Shown here: one piece after another, positions 26,516-36,118 of the stretch
Numbering within the stretch: the first letter of the stretch is position 1
How the letters are laid out: each line of letters starts with the position of its first letter
Assembly (NCBI GenBank): GCA_027887005.1
Contig: JAPCJI010000002.1
Location: 124,001 to 188,000 of the forward strand
Source: Nitrososphaerota archaeon
GTDB taxonomy: Archaea; Thermoproteota; Nitrososphaeria; Nitrososphaerales; Gagatemarchaeaceae
Direction: 5' to 3'
DNA length: 64,000 nucleotides
Position numbers and translations under genes: made by a program
Notes under the pieces: model-generated
What the model saw: only the letters and a program-made list of their open reading frames with translations
Told to the model about the DNA's origin: nothing
Database searches by the model: none

Positions 26516-27262
26516 TTGGGAAAGAGGATTCTTCAGCGAAGACGCGGGAAGGCGGGCATCCAATTCAGGGCGCGGACGAGGGGGAAGATAGCGCCGGTGA
26601 GGTACCCGAAAATCGGGGTCGCGTCGGAGGGAACGGCGACGGTCACGGCGATTCTTGATGAAAGGGGGAGGAGCGCCCCCCTGGCGCAGGTACGACTCTC
26701 GAAGGACCAGTACACCTACCTGCCGGCTGTGGCTGGGCTCACCGTGGGGAGAGAGCTTGCAATCGGCTCGGCGGCCACGAACACCGCAGGGAACATCATG
26801 GCGCTTTCACAGATTACAGAAGGGACGCGCATCTGCAACATCGAGCTCAAGCCGGGGGACGGAGGGAAGATGGTAAGGGCGTCGGGGACCTCGGCGGTGC
26901 TCTTTTCGAAGGCGAACGGGAAGGCCATCCTGCGGCTCCCTTCTGGCAAGAACATGCTCATCGACGACAGGTGCAGGGCGACCATCGGGGAAATCGCGGG
27001 AGGCGGAAGGAAGGAGATGCCGTTCATGAGGGCGGGAGCCAGGCACCATGCGATGAGGGCAGCCGGAAGGGTGTACCCGCGGATGAGAGGCATCGCGATG
27101 GCAGTGGTCTACCACCCGTTCGGCGGAGGAAGGCACCAGCACCCCGGAAAGTCTACAAGCACATCGAGGAACGCACCACCAGGGAGAAAGGTAGGTCTGA
27201 TAGCGCCCAGGATGACCGGACGGGGCAGAAGGGGCCGGACCAGCGCGGAGGTCAGGGAGTAG
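26516..27262 (+). CDS. rpl2: large ribosomal subunit protein uL2
   Basis: 248 residues. GKRILQRRRGKAGIQFRA at the start and the C-terminal VYHPFGGGRHQHPGKS loop (catalytically important His region of uL2) confirm it. TTG start, three bases after the uL23 stop. Confidence 0.97.
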   Translation: MGKRILQRRRGKAGIQFRARTRGKIAPVRYPKIGVASEGTATVTAILDERGRSAPLAQVRLSKDQYTYLPAVAGLTVGRELAIGSAATNTAGNIMALSQITEGTRICNIELKPGDGGKMVRASGTSAVLFSKANGKAILRLPSGKNMLIDDRCRATIGEIAGGGRKEMPFMRAGARHHAMRAAGRVYPRMRGIAMAVVYHPFGGGRHQHPGKSTSTSRNAPPGRKVGLIAPRMTGRGRRGRTSAEVRE

Positions 27263-27658
27263 ATGCCGAAGGAGTTCAGCTACAGAGGGAAGACCCTCGA
27301 GCAGCTCAGCGCCATGTCCACGGAGGCTCTTCTGGAACTGCTCCCTTCCAGGGCGAGGCGGTCCCTGAACAGGAGCGTCTCAGAGGAGAAGAGGAAGCTG
27401 CTGGAGGATGCGAGGGGCATCAAGGAAGGGAGGATTCAGGGGCAGATCAAGACCCACGCGAGGGACATGATCGTGCTCCCCACCATGGTCGGGCTGACCA
27501 TAGGGGTCCACAACGGCAGAGAGTTCGTCCCCCTGGAGATAAAACCCGAGATGATTGGACGATATCTGGGTGAGTTCGTGATAACGAACAAGAAGGTCGT
27601 GCACGGGACGCCGGGCATAGGCGCGAGCCGCTCGAGTCTCTACGTCCCGCTGAAGTGA
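27263..27658 (+). CDS. rps19: small ribosomal subunit protein uS19
   Basis: 131 residues. [15 protein letters not shown] and [20 protein letters not shown], then [19 protein letters not shown], are diagnostic. ATG begins immediately after the uL2 stop. In other archaea uL22 and uS3 follow; here the cluster ends and a membrane-protein gene follows. Confidence 0.97.
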   Translation: MPKEFSYRGKTLEQLSAMSTEALLELLPSRARRSLNRSVSEEKRKLLEDARGIKEGRIQGQIKTHARDMIVLPTMVGLTIGVHNGREFVPLEIKPEMIGRYLGEFVITNKKVVHGTPGIGASRSSLYVPLK

Positions 27659-27659
27659 T

Positions 27660-28064
27660 TTGTTCGACGGCGTTTCGTTCGTTCGAGCTGTCGTCTTTGC
27701 TGTAATCTTCGCAGGAATCGAGTACAGATACATCAACAGGGCAGAGGCCGAGTGGACCAAGAAGGTCGAGGGGTTCTTCGAGAAGCCCGCCTTCTGGGTG
27801 ATCTCTCCCTATCAGGCCTACCTCCTCCTCCCCCTTTTCATTACCGCGGCCTTCACCTTCTCGATCACTGCCTGGGCGGGCAACACGTTCCTTGTGGCAG
27901 TGCTCGAGGACATGGTCTACTTCGCGTGGAGGGGTAAGATGGTGATGGAGGGGGAGTGGACGACGACCCTATTCGGGAGTTTCAGGATTGGCAGGTTCGT
28001 CATCCCGACCTGGTGGCCGCTGGACCTCCTGGTTGCGGCGGGACTCTATGCTCTCCGGTTCTAG
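27660..28064 (+). CDS. small membrane protein at the end of the ribosomal cluster
   Basis: 134 residues with about four hydrophobic segments (about 5-20, 45-70, 75-90 and 112-130) and several Trp and Tyr. TTG start one base after the uS19 stop, so it is probably co-transcribed with the ribosomal genes. No family recognised. It is convergent with the aldehyde dehydrogenase gene, overlapping by 4 bases. Confidence 0.65.
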   Translation: MFDGVSFVRAVVFAVIFAGIEYRYINRAEAEWTKKVEGFFEKPAFWVISPYQAYLLLPLFITAAFTFSITAWAGNTFLVAVLEDMVYFAWRGKMVMEGEWTTTLFGSFRIGRFVIPTWWPLDLLVAAGLYALRF

Positions 28065-29641
28065 CTGACTGTGGTCTGGGACTGGTCGCGGAGGAAGTTG
28101 AGCAGGTAGTGGGGCCCTCCAATCCCCCTTCCGGTCGCTCCGCTCGCGTTCCATCCAGTGAAGGACTGGGCCCCTGGCCACGCGCCGGTGGTCGAGCCGC
28201 CGCTCCTGTTGGCGTAGGTTACCCCGAACCGAATCCCGTCGAAGAACTTCTTGACCTCCCGCTTGTCCTTCGAGAAGATGCCGGCGGTCAGACCGTATTC
28301 GGTCGCGTTGGCCTTGGCTATGGCTTCGCCAATGGTGTCGAACTCGTCTACGACCACGAAGGGCATGAAGAGTTCGTCTCTGAGGAGCCTTGTCCCTGAC
28401 GGAAGGCCGGAGACCACTGTTGGAGATACGTAGTACCCCCGTGACATTACCCCGCGTTTGATCACCTTTCCGCCGGTCAGGATCTTCCCCCCTGTCTTCT
28501 TCGCCTCGTTGACCGCCGACTCGAACCGTTCTACTGCGGACTCGTTGATGATCGGACCCATGTAGACTTGGCGCTCCCTCGGGTCGCCCACGGTCAGTGC
28601 TTCCACCCGGATCTTGAGGGCGGAAAGGAGCTCGTCCTTGATTCCCTTCTGGACGTAGAGGCGCGAGGTGGCGCTGCACTTCTGTCCTCCGTAGCCGAAG
28701 GCGGCCCTCACCGTGCCCTCCACCGCTTTGGAGATGTCGGCCTTGGCCGAGACAATCGTGGGGTTCTTGCTCCCCATTTCAAGCAGGATGGGCTTCGGGT
28801 AGGGCTGGCCGGTCAGGAATCTCCTGTAGAGGCGCATGCCGACGTCTCTGGACCCGGTGAACGCGATGCCTGCGACGTCTGGGTTGGTGACGAACTCGTC
28901 CTCAAAGTTAGCGCCGGGCCCTGTTACGTAGTTTACGGCACCCTTGGAGACGCCCGCGTCCCTGAAGGCTTCATAGAGCATGAGACCCGTCAGCGGGGCT
29001 TCGCTGGTGGGCTTTAGTATGATGGAGTTGCCGGTTATCAGGGCCCCAAGGGCCATGCCGCCTGCGAGCATGAAAGGGAAGTTGAATGGGGAGATGACCG
29101 GCCATACGCCGAAGGGCTTGCCGAAGACGAGCGTGTGTTCCCCGGGGCCTCCGGGGCCCATCTTCGTCGTGTACCCCTTCTCATCGCGCATCACCTTCGC
29201 GTAGTACTTGACCGCGTCGACCGCCTCCCAGGCCTCCGCGAGGGCCTCGAGCCTGTTCTTCCCCACTTCGTAGGTGATGGCGACCGCCAGGTCGAACTTC
29301 CTCTCGTCGACGAGCTTTGCGAATCTTTCCATCGCTCTGACTCGTTCCTGCCAGGGCTTCGAACTCCAGGCGGCGAACCCGGACTTCGCTGCTTCAATCG
29401 CCATGTTTGCGTGGACCCTGGTGCCGACCTGGAACTTTCCGACGATGATTGAGGTATCGATAGGGCTGCGGTGCTCGAACTCCCCAGCGTCGGACCAGAC
29501 GGCCTTCGAACCGATGTGCATCGGGTGGCGCTGGCCGAGCTTGGGCGCGAATCCCTTCAGGGCGGCCTCGAACTTGGGGTGCACCGTTTCATCTGCGAAT
29601 AGGGTGGTGTAGGTGACCTTAGGGGCAACCTTCTTGGTCAT
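28061..29641 (-). CDS. NAD(P)-dependent aldehyde dehydrogenase, pyrroline-5-carboxylate dehydrogenase-like
   Basis: 526 residues. The catalytic Glu is in LLEMGSKNPTIV (about 291-302) and the nucleophilic Cys in GYGGQKCSATSR (about 316-327). The variant GGQKCSA, the extended N-terminus and the C-terminal GAWPGAQSFTGWNASGATG plus GGPHYLLNFLRDQSQT match glutamate-semialdehyde (pyrroline-5-carboxylate) dehydrogenases more than general ALDHs. That would yield glutamate from proline or ornithine, matching the hut pathway end product. Substrate assignment is inference. The gene follows lipB on the same strand and may be part of its transcript. Confidence 0.87.
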   Translation of the reverse strand: MTKKVAPKVTYTTLFADETVHPKFEAALKGFAPKLGQRHPMHIGSKAVWSDAGEFEHRSPIDTSIIVGKFQVGTRVHANMAIEAAKSGFAAWSSKPWQERVRAMERFAKLVDERKFDLAVAITYEVGKNRLEALAEAWEAVDAVKYYAKVMRDEKGYTTKMGPGGPGEHTLVFGKPFGVWPVISPFNFPFMLAGGMALGALITGNSIILKPTSEAPLTGLMLYEAFRDAGVSKGAVNYVTGPGANFEDEFVTNPDVAGIAFTGSRDVGMRLYRRFLTGQPYPKPILLEMGSKNPTIVSAKADISKAVEGTVRAAFGYGGQKCSATSRLYVQKGIKDELLSALKIRVEALTVGDPRERQVYMGPIINESAVERFESAVNEAKKTGGKILTGGKVIKRGVMSRGYYVSPTVVSGLPSGTRLLRDELFMPFVVVDEFDTIGEAIAKANATEYGLTAGIFSKDKREVKKFFDGIRFGVTYANRSGGSTTGAWPGAQSFTGWNASGATGRGIGGPHYLLNFLRDQSQTTVS

Positions 29642-29663
29642 CGAAACCGCGCGACCCTCTGCG

Positions 29664-30320
29664 CTACTTAATGTTTGTTAGCTCAGTGAGACGAGGGCCG
29701 CTCTCACGAGTGAAGGCCTCGCCGGATGCCGAGGAGAACTCGGATGCTACCGCTTCCTTGACGGCCGCGTAGTCGGCCCTCTTCCCGATGACCTTCTCCA
29801 TCGAGGTCATGGTGGTCGGGTCGAGTCCGCAGGGGCGTATCAGCTCGAAGTACGACATGTCGGTGTTGACGTTCAACGCAAACCCATGGTAGGTCACCCA
29901 GTTGGTGACTGCAACGCCGATGGAAGCGAGCTTCCTTCCGCCCACCCAGACCCCCGGGTGCCCCTCGAGCCTCTCCCCTTCGACGCCGAACCTTCCCACT
30001 GCTTTGATCAGAGCACCTTCGAGGGTCCGCACGTGGCGGCGTACGTCGTGGTCTTCGAGGCGCATAATGGGGTAGCCGACGAGCTGGCCGGGGCCGTGGT
30101 AGGTTGCGTCCCCTCCCCTTTCGACCCGGAAGACGGGGACTGCCTGGGGCTTGAAGTTCTCCGGGGTTGTCTTCCGTCCTAGGGTGATGACGTGGTCGTG
30201 CTCGACGAGCATCAGGACGTCGGGGATGTCGCCCGAGGCCCGCATGGCAGCGAGTCTGCGCTGGAGGTCCAGGGCGGACCCGTATTCCATCCTGCCGAGG
30301 TCGAGGAGGGTCCCGGTCAT
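29664..30320 (-). CDS. lipB: lipoyl (octanoyl) transferase
   Basis: Transfers octanoyl groups from ACP or another carrier to lipoyl domains. 218 residues. The family blocks are intact: RGGDATYHGPGQLVGYPI (about 68-85), KLASIGVAVTNWVTYHGFALN with the catalytic Lys (about 130-150) and IRPCGLDPTTMTS with the acyl-accepting Cys (about 161-173). It overlaps the lpd gene by 4 bases. How the octanoyl group is supplied in an archaeon without fatty acid synthase is open. Confidence 0.94.
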   Translation of the reverse strand: MTGTLLDLGRMEYGSALDLQRRLAAMRASGDIPDVLMLVEHDHVITLGRKTTPENFKPQAVPVFRVERGGDATYHGPGQLVGYPIMRLEDHDVRRHVRTLEGALIKAVGRFGVEGERLEGHPGVWVGGRKLASIGVAVTNWVTYHGFALNVNTDMSYFELIRPCGLDPTTMTSMEKVIGKRADYAAVKEAVASEFSSASGEAFTRESGPRLTELTNIK

Positions 30321-31714
30321 GTCCTCAGCTGGTGGATCGGCCTGCCAGCCGCAGATTCGGACGCTTCCATCAACGCTTCGGGGAGGGTCGGGTGTGGATG
30401 GATGGTCAGGGCGATGTCCTCCACCGTCGCGCCCATCTCCATCGCCAGCGCGGCTTCGCTGATGAGGTTCGAAGCGTCGGCGCCGACTATCTGGACCCCC
30501 AGGACGAGGCCGTCGTCGGCCTTGGAGACGATCTTGACGAACCCCTCAGGTTCCCCGGCGGAGAGCGCCCTCCCGAGGGCTGCGAACTGGAACCTTGTCC
30601 GCTTCACGTTGAAGCCAGCCTCCACCGCCTTGGCCTCGGTGAGCCCTGCGCTTGCCACTTCGGGGTCGCAGAAGACAGCCTCGGGGATGACCTTCCAGTC
30701 CGCTGCGCTTGGGAGGCCGGCGATGCACTCGGCCGCGACGATGCCCTCCTTGGACGCCTTGTGCGCCAGTAGCGGAGGGCCCCTTATGTCCCCTATGGCA
30801 TAGACGCCGGGCACGTTGGTCTGCATCCTGTTGTCGGTCTGAATGAAGCCCCTGGCGTCGACCTGTACGCCCATGGTCTGAAGGCCCATCTTCTCGGTGT
30901 TCGGCTTCCGGCCGACGCTGACTAGGACCCTGTCCACTTCGAGAGAGACCTTGCCTTCAGGCGTAGACACGTCGACCTTTGCGACCGCGCCGCTCTTGTC
31001 GATCCTGTCGACTTTGGACTTCAGATAGACCTTCGCCCCCTTTCCTTCCAGTTTCCGATGGACGACCCTGACAACTTCTGGGTCGCTTCCGGGCATGAGC
31101 TGGTCCATGACCTCGACGATTGTAATGGCGCTCCCCAGCTTCTGGAACATCGACGCGAATTCGAGCCCGATGGCGCCGCCTCCGACAATAAGCATCCTCT
31201 TCGGGGCGTTGGTCAGCTCGAGGCCCTCCTTCGAGCCGATGACGAGGGAGCCGTCGAACTCCAGCCCAGGGAGCTGGACGGTCCTGGTCCCCGTAGCTAT
31301 GACTAGGTTCTTGGTCGTGATCTCCTCCTTGCCGTCCGGCTTTGTCACAATCACCCTGTCCTTTGCTACTACCTCCGCTTCCCCCAGGATTATCGTGGCG
31401 TGGTTCCCCTTCAGGAGACCCTCGACCCCGCTCACGAGTTTGGCGACGACTTCGGACTTCCACTTCTGCATCTGGGCGAAGTCGATGGTGAGCCCCGAGG
31501 CCTTCAGGCCGAACTTCTCGGCTTCCTTCACCTTGTCGTAGAGCTTGGAGACTGTGATCAGGGACTTCGAAGGGATGCAGCCGTAGTTCAGGCACTCGCC
31601 CCCGAGCCTGTCGGCCTCCACGATGACGGTCCTGAGACCGAGTTGGGCCGCCCTTATGGCACAGACGTATCCTCCGGGGCCGCCTCCGATTACTGTCACG
31701 TCAGCTTCGAGCAT
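30317..31714 (-). CDS. lpdA: dihydrolipoamide dehydrogenase (E3)
   Basis: FAD-dependent disulfide oxidoreductase regenerating lipoamide and making NADH. 465 residues. VTVIGGGPGGYVCAIRAAQL FAD loop at the N-terminus, redox-active pair in GGECLNYGCIPSK (about 38-50), NAD-binding MLIVGGGAIGLEFASMFQ (about 173-190) and the C-terminal HPHPTLPEALMEA, carrying the catalytic His-Glu pair. A TTTAAG element about 35 bases before the ATG suggests an extra internal promoter. Confidence 0.96.
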   Translation of the reverse strand: MLEADVTVIGGGPGGYVCAIRAAQLGLRTVIVEADRLGGECLNYGCIPSKSLITVSKLYDKVKEAEKFGLKASGLTIDFAQMQKWKSEVVAKLVSGVEGLLKGNHATIILGEAEVVAKDRVIVTKPDGKEEITTKNLVIATGTRTVQLPGLEFDGSLVIGSKEGLELTNAPKRMLIVGGGAIGLEFASMFQKLGSAITIVEVMDQLMPGSDPEVVRVVHRKLEGKGAKVYLKSKVDRIDKSGAVAKVDVSTPEGKVSLEVDRVLVSVGRKPNTEKMGLQTMGVQVDARGFIQTDNRMQTNVPGVYAIGDIRGPPLLAHKASKEGIVAAECIAGLPSAADWKVIPEAVFCDPEVASAGLTEAKAVEAGFNVKRTRFQFAALGRALSAGEPEGFVKIVSKADDGLVLGVQIVGADASNLISEAALAMEMGATVEDIALTIHPHPTLPEALMEASESAAGRPIHQLRT

Positions 31715-31776
31715 GAGGAATCCTTGGGAGATTTGCTCCGTCTTACTGGCTTAAACATTGCTGAGAGGGTGGGCTC

Positions 31777-32985
31777 TCAGAGGACTTCTGCCAGGAGCTT
31801 CTTTGTGTCCTGGATCGTCTCAATGACCCTGCTGGTGAACCGAGCAGCGTAGGCTCCGTCCAGCACCCTGTGGTCGAAGGTCAGAGAAAGGTAGGAGATG
31901 TCCCTGATTTCCACTCTTCCGTCGCGGACGACAGGGCGCTTCACTATCTTGTGCAGGCCGAGGATCGCGACCTCTGGCAGGTTGATTATCGGAGTAGCGA
32001 AGAGCCCTCCGATTGCCCCGACGTTGGTGATTGTGAATGTGGAGCCGCGCACTTCGTCAAGGGTCAGCTGTCCCTTCCTCGCTTTGTCGGCGAGCCTTTC
32101 GATCTCCCCGGCGAGTTCGAACATGTCCTTGGTGTCCGCGTCCTTGACGACGGGGACGACCAGGCCCTGTTCGGTGTCGGTTGCGATTCCGATGTTGTAG
32201 TACTTCTTCAGGATGATGTTGCCGCTCGCTTCGTCCAGGGATGAGTTGAGGAAGGGGAACTCCTTGAGGGCCGGGACCAGGGCCTTGATAATGAACGGGA
32301 GGTAGGTGAGGTGGACCTTCCTCTTCTCTGCGCTCCCCTTGAAAGCCTCTCGGAGAAGGACGAGCTCAGTCATGTCGGCCTCGTCGACGTGGGTCACCTG
32401 GGCTGCAGTCTCCTTCGACTTCACCATCCTTTCAGCGATCGTCTTTCGGATCCCCCGGAGAGGGACGAGCTCTTCTCTTGCGCCTGCTGTGGATTGGACG
32501 GCGACGGACCCAGGCCCGGGCCTGGGGCCCGGAGCGGCCCTGCGCAGGTCGTCGTCTGTTACCCTGCCCTGGGGGCCGGACCCCCTGACGGAGGAGATGT
32601 CGACGCCGAGCTCGCGCGCGAGCCTCCTGGTGGCGGGTGTGGCTAGAATGCCAGAGGAAATCTGAGCCGGAGGCGCCTGCTGGGATGGGACTGGTTCTTT
32701 CGGGGCAGGAGCTTGGGACGGAGGAGCGGGCTGGGAGGCCCCGAGGCTTCCGTCATCGATCACCATTATCGTCTGCCCTACTTTTGCGACGTCCCCCTCT
32801 TTGACCAGTATCTGGGAGACTCTGCCGCTCCGAGGGGCAGGAATCTGGACGTTGACCTTGTCGGTCATGATTTCGACCAGAGGCTGGTCTTCCTTGACCT
32901 GGTCGCCTTCCTTGACCATCCACTTCAGGATCTCCCCCTCGGCCACGCCTTCCCCGATGTCAGGCAACGAGAAATTGTAGACCAA
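31777..32985 (-). CDS. 2-oxoacid dehydrogenase E2 (dihydrolipoamide acyltransferase)
   Basis: 402 residues. Lipoyl domain at 1-80 with the modified Lys in MTDKVNVQI (near 43). An Ala/Pro-rich linker leads to a peripheral-subunit-binding domain (ATPATRRLARELGVDISSVR, about 113-150), a second linker, then the acyltransferase core ending with the catalytic SLTFDHRVLDGAYAARF (about 365-381). The core resembles the branched-chain/acetoin type. A CTAAAAG element about 30 bases upstream could provide an internal promoter. Confidence 0.95.
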   Translation of the reverse strand: MVYNFSLPDIGEGVAEGEILKWMVKEGDQVKEDQPLVEIMTDKVNVQIPAPRSGRVSQILVKEGDVAKVGQTIMVIDDGSLGASQPAPPSQAPAPKEPVPSQQAPPAQISSGILATPATRRLARELGVDISSVRGSGPQGRVTDDDLRRAAPGPRPGPGSVAVQSTAGAREELVPLRGIRKTIAERMVKSKETAAQVTHVDEADMTELVLLREAFKGSAEKRKVHLTYLPFIIKALVPALKEFPFLNSSLDEASGNIILKKYYNIGIATDTEQGLVVPVVKDADTKDMFELAGEIERLADKARKGQLTLDEVRGSTFTITNVGAIGGLFATPIINLPEVAILGLHKIVKRPVVRDGRVEIRDISYLSLTFDHRVLDGAYAARFTSRVIETIQDTKKLLAEVL

Positions 32986-33039
32986 TTCCGGATTCGAAAC
33001 TCCGCAGCTCCACTGCTCTTTTAGCGTTTTCCGCCCCGT

Positions 33040-35193
33040 CTAATAGCCGACCAGTTCGGCGGCAGCCTTCACAATCCTTTCCTTGTTCGGGATGTAGTGG
33101 TCCTCCATCTTCGCGAGAGGGACGACGGTGTCGAAGCCTGTGACCCGCTTTATTGGCGCCTTCAGGGAGTCCAGGGCCCGGTCCGCGACCGTGGCTGCGA
33201 TCTCGGCTCCGATTCCAAGGGTCCTCGGCGCCTCGTGGACTATGACCAGCCGGCCGGTCTTCTGCACCGACCTGATTATCGTTGGAAAGTCGAGAGGCGA
33301 GATGGTGCGGAGGTCGATTACTTCTGCTGAGATCGAGTGCTCGGCTTTGAGCGCGTCAGCGGCTCCTATGGTCGGGACCATCATGGCTCCGTAGGAGACG
33401 AGGGTGACGTCGGTCCCTTCCCTTACGACCTTCGCCTTGCCGAGTGGGATCGAGTACTCCTCTTCGGGGACCTCCATCTTGGGAGAGTCGTAGAGCCGCT
33501 TTGGCTCCATGAAGATGACTGGGTTGGGCTCGCGCAGGGCCGAAGACAGGAGTCCCTTGGCGTCGTATGGGTTGGATGGGATGACCACCTTGAGCCCCGG
33601 GGTGTGCGCGTAGTATGCCTCTGGGGAATCCGAGTGGTGCTCCGGCGCCCTGATCCCCGCACCATAGGGGAAGCGGATTACTCCTCGGGGCGCGTACCTT
33701 CCCCTGGTCCTGTTCCTCATCCTTGCGACGTGGCTGAATATCTGGTCGAACGCAGGGAGGGAAAAGCCTTCGAACTGGAATTCAGCGACCGGGACCATCC
33801 CTCCTATGGACAGGCCGACGAACATCCCGGCGATTCCCAGCTCCGCGAGGGGGGTGTCGAAGACCCTGTCGGGGCCGAATTCGTCCTGAAGGCCGCGGGT
33901 CACCTGGAAGACCCCTCCGTTTTCGCCCACGTCCTCCCCGAAAACGACGACCCTCTTGTCGCGCTTGAGGCCTTCGCGGAGGGCCATGTTGACTGCGTTC
34001 CTGATGTTGACCCCCGGCCTCCCGCCTGTGGTGGTGGGTTCGACCCCAGGGCTCTGCTCCTGGGGCGGGGGTCCCCCGAAGGCCTCAGCCTTCTCTTCTA
34101 GGAGCGCGGGGGTGGGCGTGGAGTACATGTAATCGAATATCGTCGACGGGTCGAGGGGAGGAATCGCACGGTACGCGGCGACCGCGTCGCTCATCCTCTT
34201 CTGGGCAGACTGGGCGACTGCTTCGACGCTCGCGTCGTCGAGGATACCCCTCGAGCGCAGGTACTTCTCGAACCTCGTTATCGGACTGCGCTTCTCCCAT
34301 TCGGCTACCTCCTCCGGGGCCTTCAGCTTGTTCGATACGAGCTCCGCGGTCGTGTGAGGGCCGAGTCGATAGGTCGAGAACTCGATCAGCGTCGGCCCGC
34401 CCCCTCTTCTTCCCTTCTCCACCGCATATCTCGTCGCCTCGTAGGAAGCGATGGCGTCGTTTCCGTCCACTAGGATCCCCTCGAACCCGTAGGCGACCGC
34501 CTTCTGGGCGATGGTCAACGAGGCTGTCTGCTGGTCTCGCTTGACAGAGATCGCCCACTGGTTGTTCTCGACCGCGAAGACTACGGGTAGGTCGTAGATC
34601 CCCGCGAAGTTGAGCGACTCGTGGAAGTCTCCCTTGGAGGTCCCCCCGTCCCCGACACAGGCGAGGGTCACGGACCTTTCCCCCTGGAGCCACCTCGCCA
34701 TCGCCAGCCCCACGGCATGAGGGAGCTGGGTCGCGACCGGGACTGCGAGCGGTAGCATGTTGAGATTCTCAGGGATCTGCATGCCTCTCTCGTCGCCGCC
34801 CCAGTACTGCAATACCTGGGAGGCGGGCATCCCGAAGGCGAGCATCCCGGCGGCGTCTCTGTACATCGGGACGTACCAGTCCCCCTTGTCCAGGGCGTTG
34901 ATGAAGCCGACCTGGGCGCCCTCCTGTCCTTTTCCGGGCGCGTAGGTGCCGATCTCCCGGAGTGTTGAGAGGTTGCTTGCCTTTTCGTCAAAGACCCGCC
35001 CGAAGATCATCTGCTCGTACATCCTTCTGAGTGCTTCGGGACTGAGGTTGGGCTCCTTTCCCTTCAAGATACCTTCCGAGGTCAACCTCTGGTAGAGCGC
35101 GTCCTCGGCCTTTGAGAACTTGAAGTCTGATTCGCTAAAGATTTTCGGCACTGCGTCTGCTCCCTGGTTCTTCAGGAACTCTGACTCGGTCAA
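33040..35193 (-). CDS. 2-oxoacid dehydrogenase E1 with fused alpha and beta subunits
   Basis: 717 residues. The alpha half (about 1-365) contains the thiamine diphosphate motif beginning at GDGGTSKGDFHESLNFA and ending in VFAVENNQWA. After a Pro/Gln-rich linker (about 372-395, GGPPPQEQSPGVEP), the beta half begins (RNAVNMALREGLKRDKRVVV), with VFGEDVGENGGVF, FDTPLAELGI and the transketolase C-terminal domain. In most archaea and bacteria using this E1 type, alpha and beta are separate genes. The frame is continuous through the linker. Substrate (branched-chain 2-oxoacid, pyruvate or acetoin) is not certain. Starts 4 bases inside lipA. Confidence 0.93.
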   Translation of the reverse strand: MTESEFLKNQGADAVPKIFSESDFKFSKAEDALYQRLTSEGILKGKEPNLSPEALRRMYEQMIFGRVFDEKASNLSTLREIGTYAPGKGQEGAQVGFINALDKGDWYVPMYRDAAGMLAFGMPASQVLQYWGGDERGMQIPENLNMLPLAVPVATQLPHAVGLAMARWLQGERSVTLACVGDGGTSKGDFHESLNFAGIYDLPVVFAVENNQWAISVKRDQQTASLTIAQKAVAYGFEGILVDGNDAIASYEATRYAVEKGRRGGGPTLIEFSTYRLGPHTTAELVSNKLKAPEEVAEWEKRSPITRFEKYLRSRGILDDASVEAVAQSAQKRMSDAVAAYRAIPPLDPSTIFDYMYSTPTPALLEEKAEAFGGPPPQEQSPGVEPTTTGGRPGVNIRNAVNMALREGLKRDKRVVVFGEDVGENGGVFQVTRGLQDEFGPDRVFDTPLAELGIAGMFVGLSIGGMVPVAEFQFEGFSLPAFDQIFSHVARMRNRTRGRYAPRGVIRFPYGAGIRAPEHHSDSPEAYYAHTPGLKVVIPSNPYDAKGLLSSALREPNPVIFMEPKRLYDSPKMEVPEEEYSIPLGKAKVVREGTDVTLVSYGAMMVPTIGAADALKAEHSISAEVIDLRTISPLDFPTIIRSVQKTGRLVIVHEAPRTLGIGAEIAATVADRALDSLKAPIKRVTGFDTVVPLAKMEDHYIPNKERIVKAAAELVGY

Positions 35194-36116
35194 ACCTGAG
35201 TTTCGACCTTGGCGGGAATATAAGACTGACCCCGCGATGACTCCCTTTCAATCGCGGACCGGATGAAGAACTCCCCAGCCCGGTAGCTGCTCCTTACCAG
35301 CGGGCCCGAGGCGACGTAGCTGAACCCGAGGCTCTCGCCCATGGCCCTGTAGCGCTCGAACTGGGAGGGCTTGACGTATTCGGCGACCTCGAGGTGGCGG
35401 CTGGAAGGACGGAGGTACTGCCCCACCGTCAGAAAATCTACCCCGGCCCTGCGAAGGTGCGACATGGCTAGGGCGACCTCCTCCTCTGACTCCCCGAGGC
35501 CCACCATGATCGAAGATTTCGTGTATGCGCCCGGGCTGAGCTTCTTGACGTTCCTGAGGACGGACAGGGACTGCCAGTAGTTTGCCCGGGGATCCCTGGC
35601 CTTTGAGGTCAGCGACAGGGTGGTCTCGATGTTGTGGGCGATGACGTTGGGCCGGGCTTCAACCACAGTCCGCAGGGCGTCCAGGTCTCCCTGGAAATCG
35701 GGGATGAGGACCTCCACGAGCATGCCAGGAGTCTTTTCCTTGACGAGCCTGATCGTGCGGGCGAAGTGCGAGGCGCCTCCGTCCGGGAGGTCGTCTCTGT
35801 CCACGGACGTCAGGACGACGTAGGTGAGGCCCATCTGCGAAAGCGCGAAGGCCACGTTCTCCGGCTCGAGCTGGTCGAGCGCCCCGGCCGGCTTGCCCGG
35901 GGTGACCATGCAGAACCTGCAGGCCCTGGAGCAGACGTCCCCCATCAGCATCAGGGTCGCCGTGCCGCCCCCCCAGCACTCGTGCACGTTCGGGCAGTGG
36001 GCCTCCTCGCAGACCGTGTGCAGGTTAAGGTTCCGGAAGAGGTTCTTGAGCTCGGCGTAGTTCTCCCCCCCGGAAGGCCTGACCGTCAGCCACTCCGGCT
36101 TCTGTTCTGCTAGCAT
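35190..36116 (-). CDS. lipA: lipoyl synthase
   Basis: Radical SAM enzyme inserting two sulfurs into octanoyl-lipoyl domains. 308 residues. Auxiliary cluster ligands in CEEAHCPNVHEC (C-x4-C-x5-C, about 36-47), the radical SAM triad in CSRACRFC (about 62-69), and the C-terminal RSSYRAGE with the conserved Arg-Ser-Ser-Tyr. The start codon lies 2 bases after the regulator stop codon, so it heads the operon regulator-lipA-E1-E2-E3-lipB. Confidence 0.96.
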   Translation of the reverse strand: MLAEQKPEWLTVRPSGGENYAELKNLFRNLNLHTVCEEAHCPNVHECWGGGTATLMLMGDVCSRACRFCMVTPGKPAGALDQLEPENVAFALSQMGLTYVVLTSVDRDDLPDGGASHFARTIRLVKEKTPGMLVEVLIPDFQGDLDALRTVVEARPNVIAHNIETTLSLTSKARDPRANYWQSLSVLRNVKKLSPGAYTKSSIMVGLGESEEEVALAMSHLRRAGVDFLTVGQYLRPSSRHLEVAEYVKPSQFERYRAMGESLGFSYVASGPLVRSSYRAGEFFIRSAIERESSRGQSYIPAKVETQV

Positions 36117-36118
36117 TT

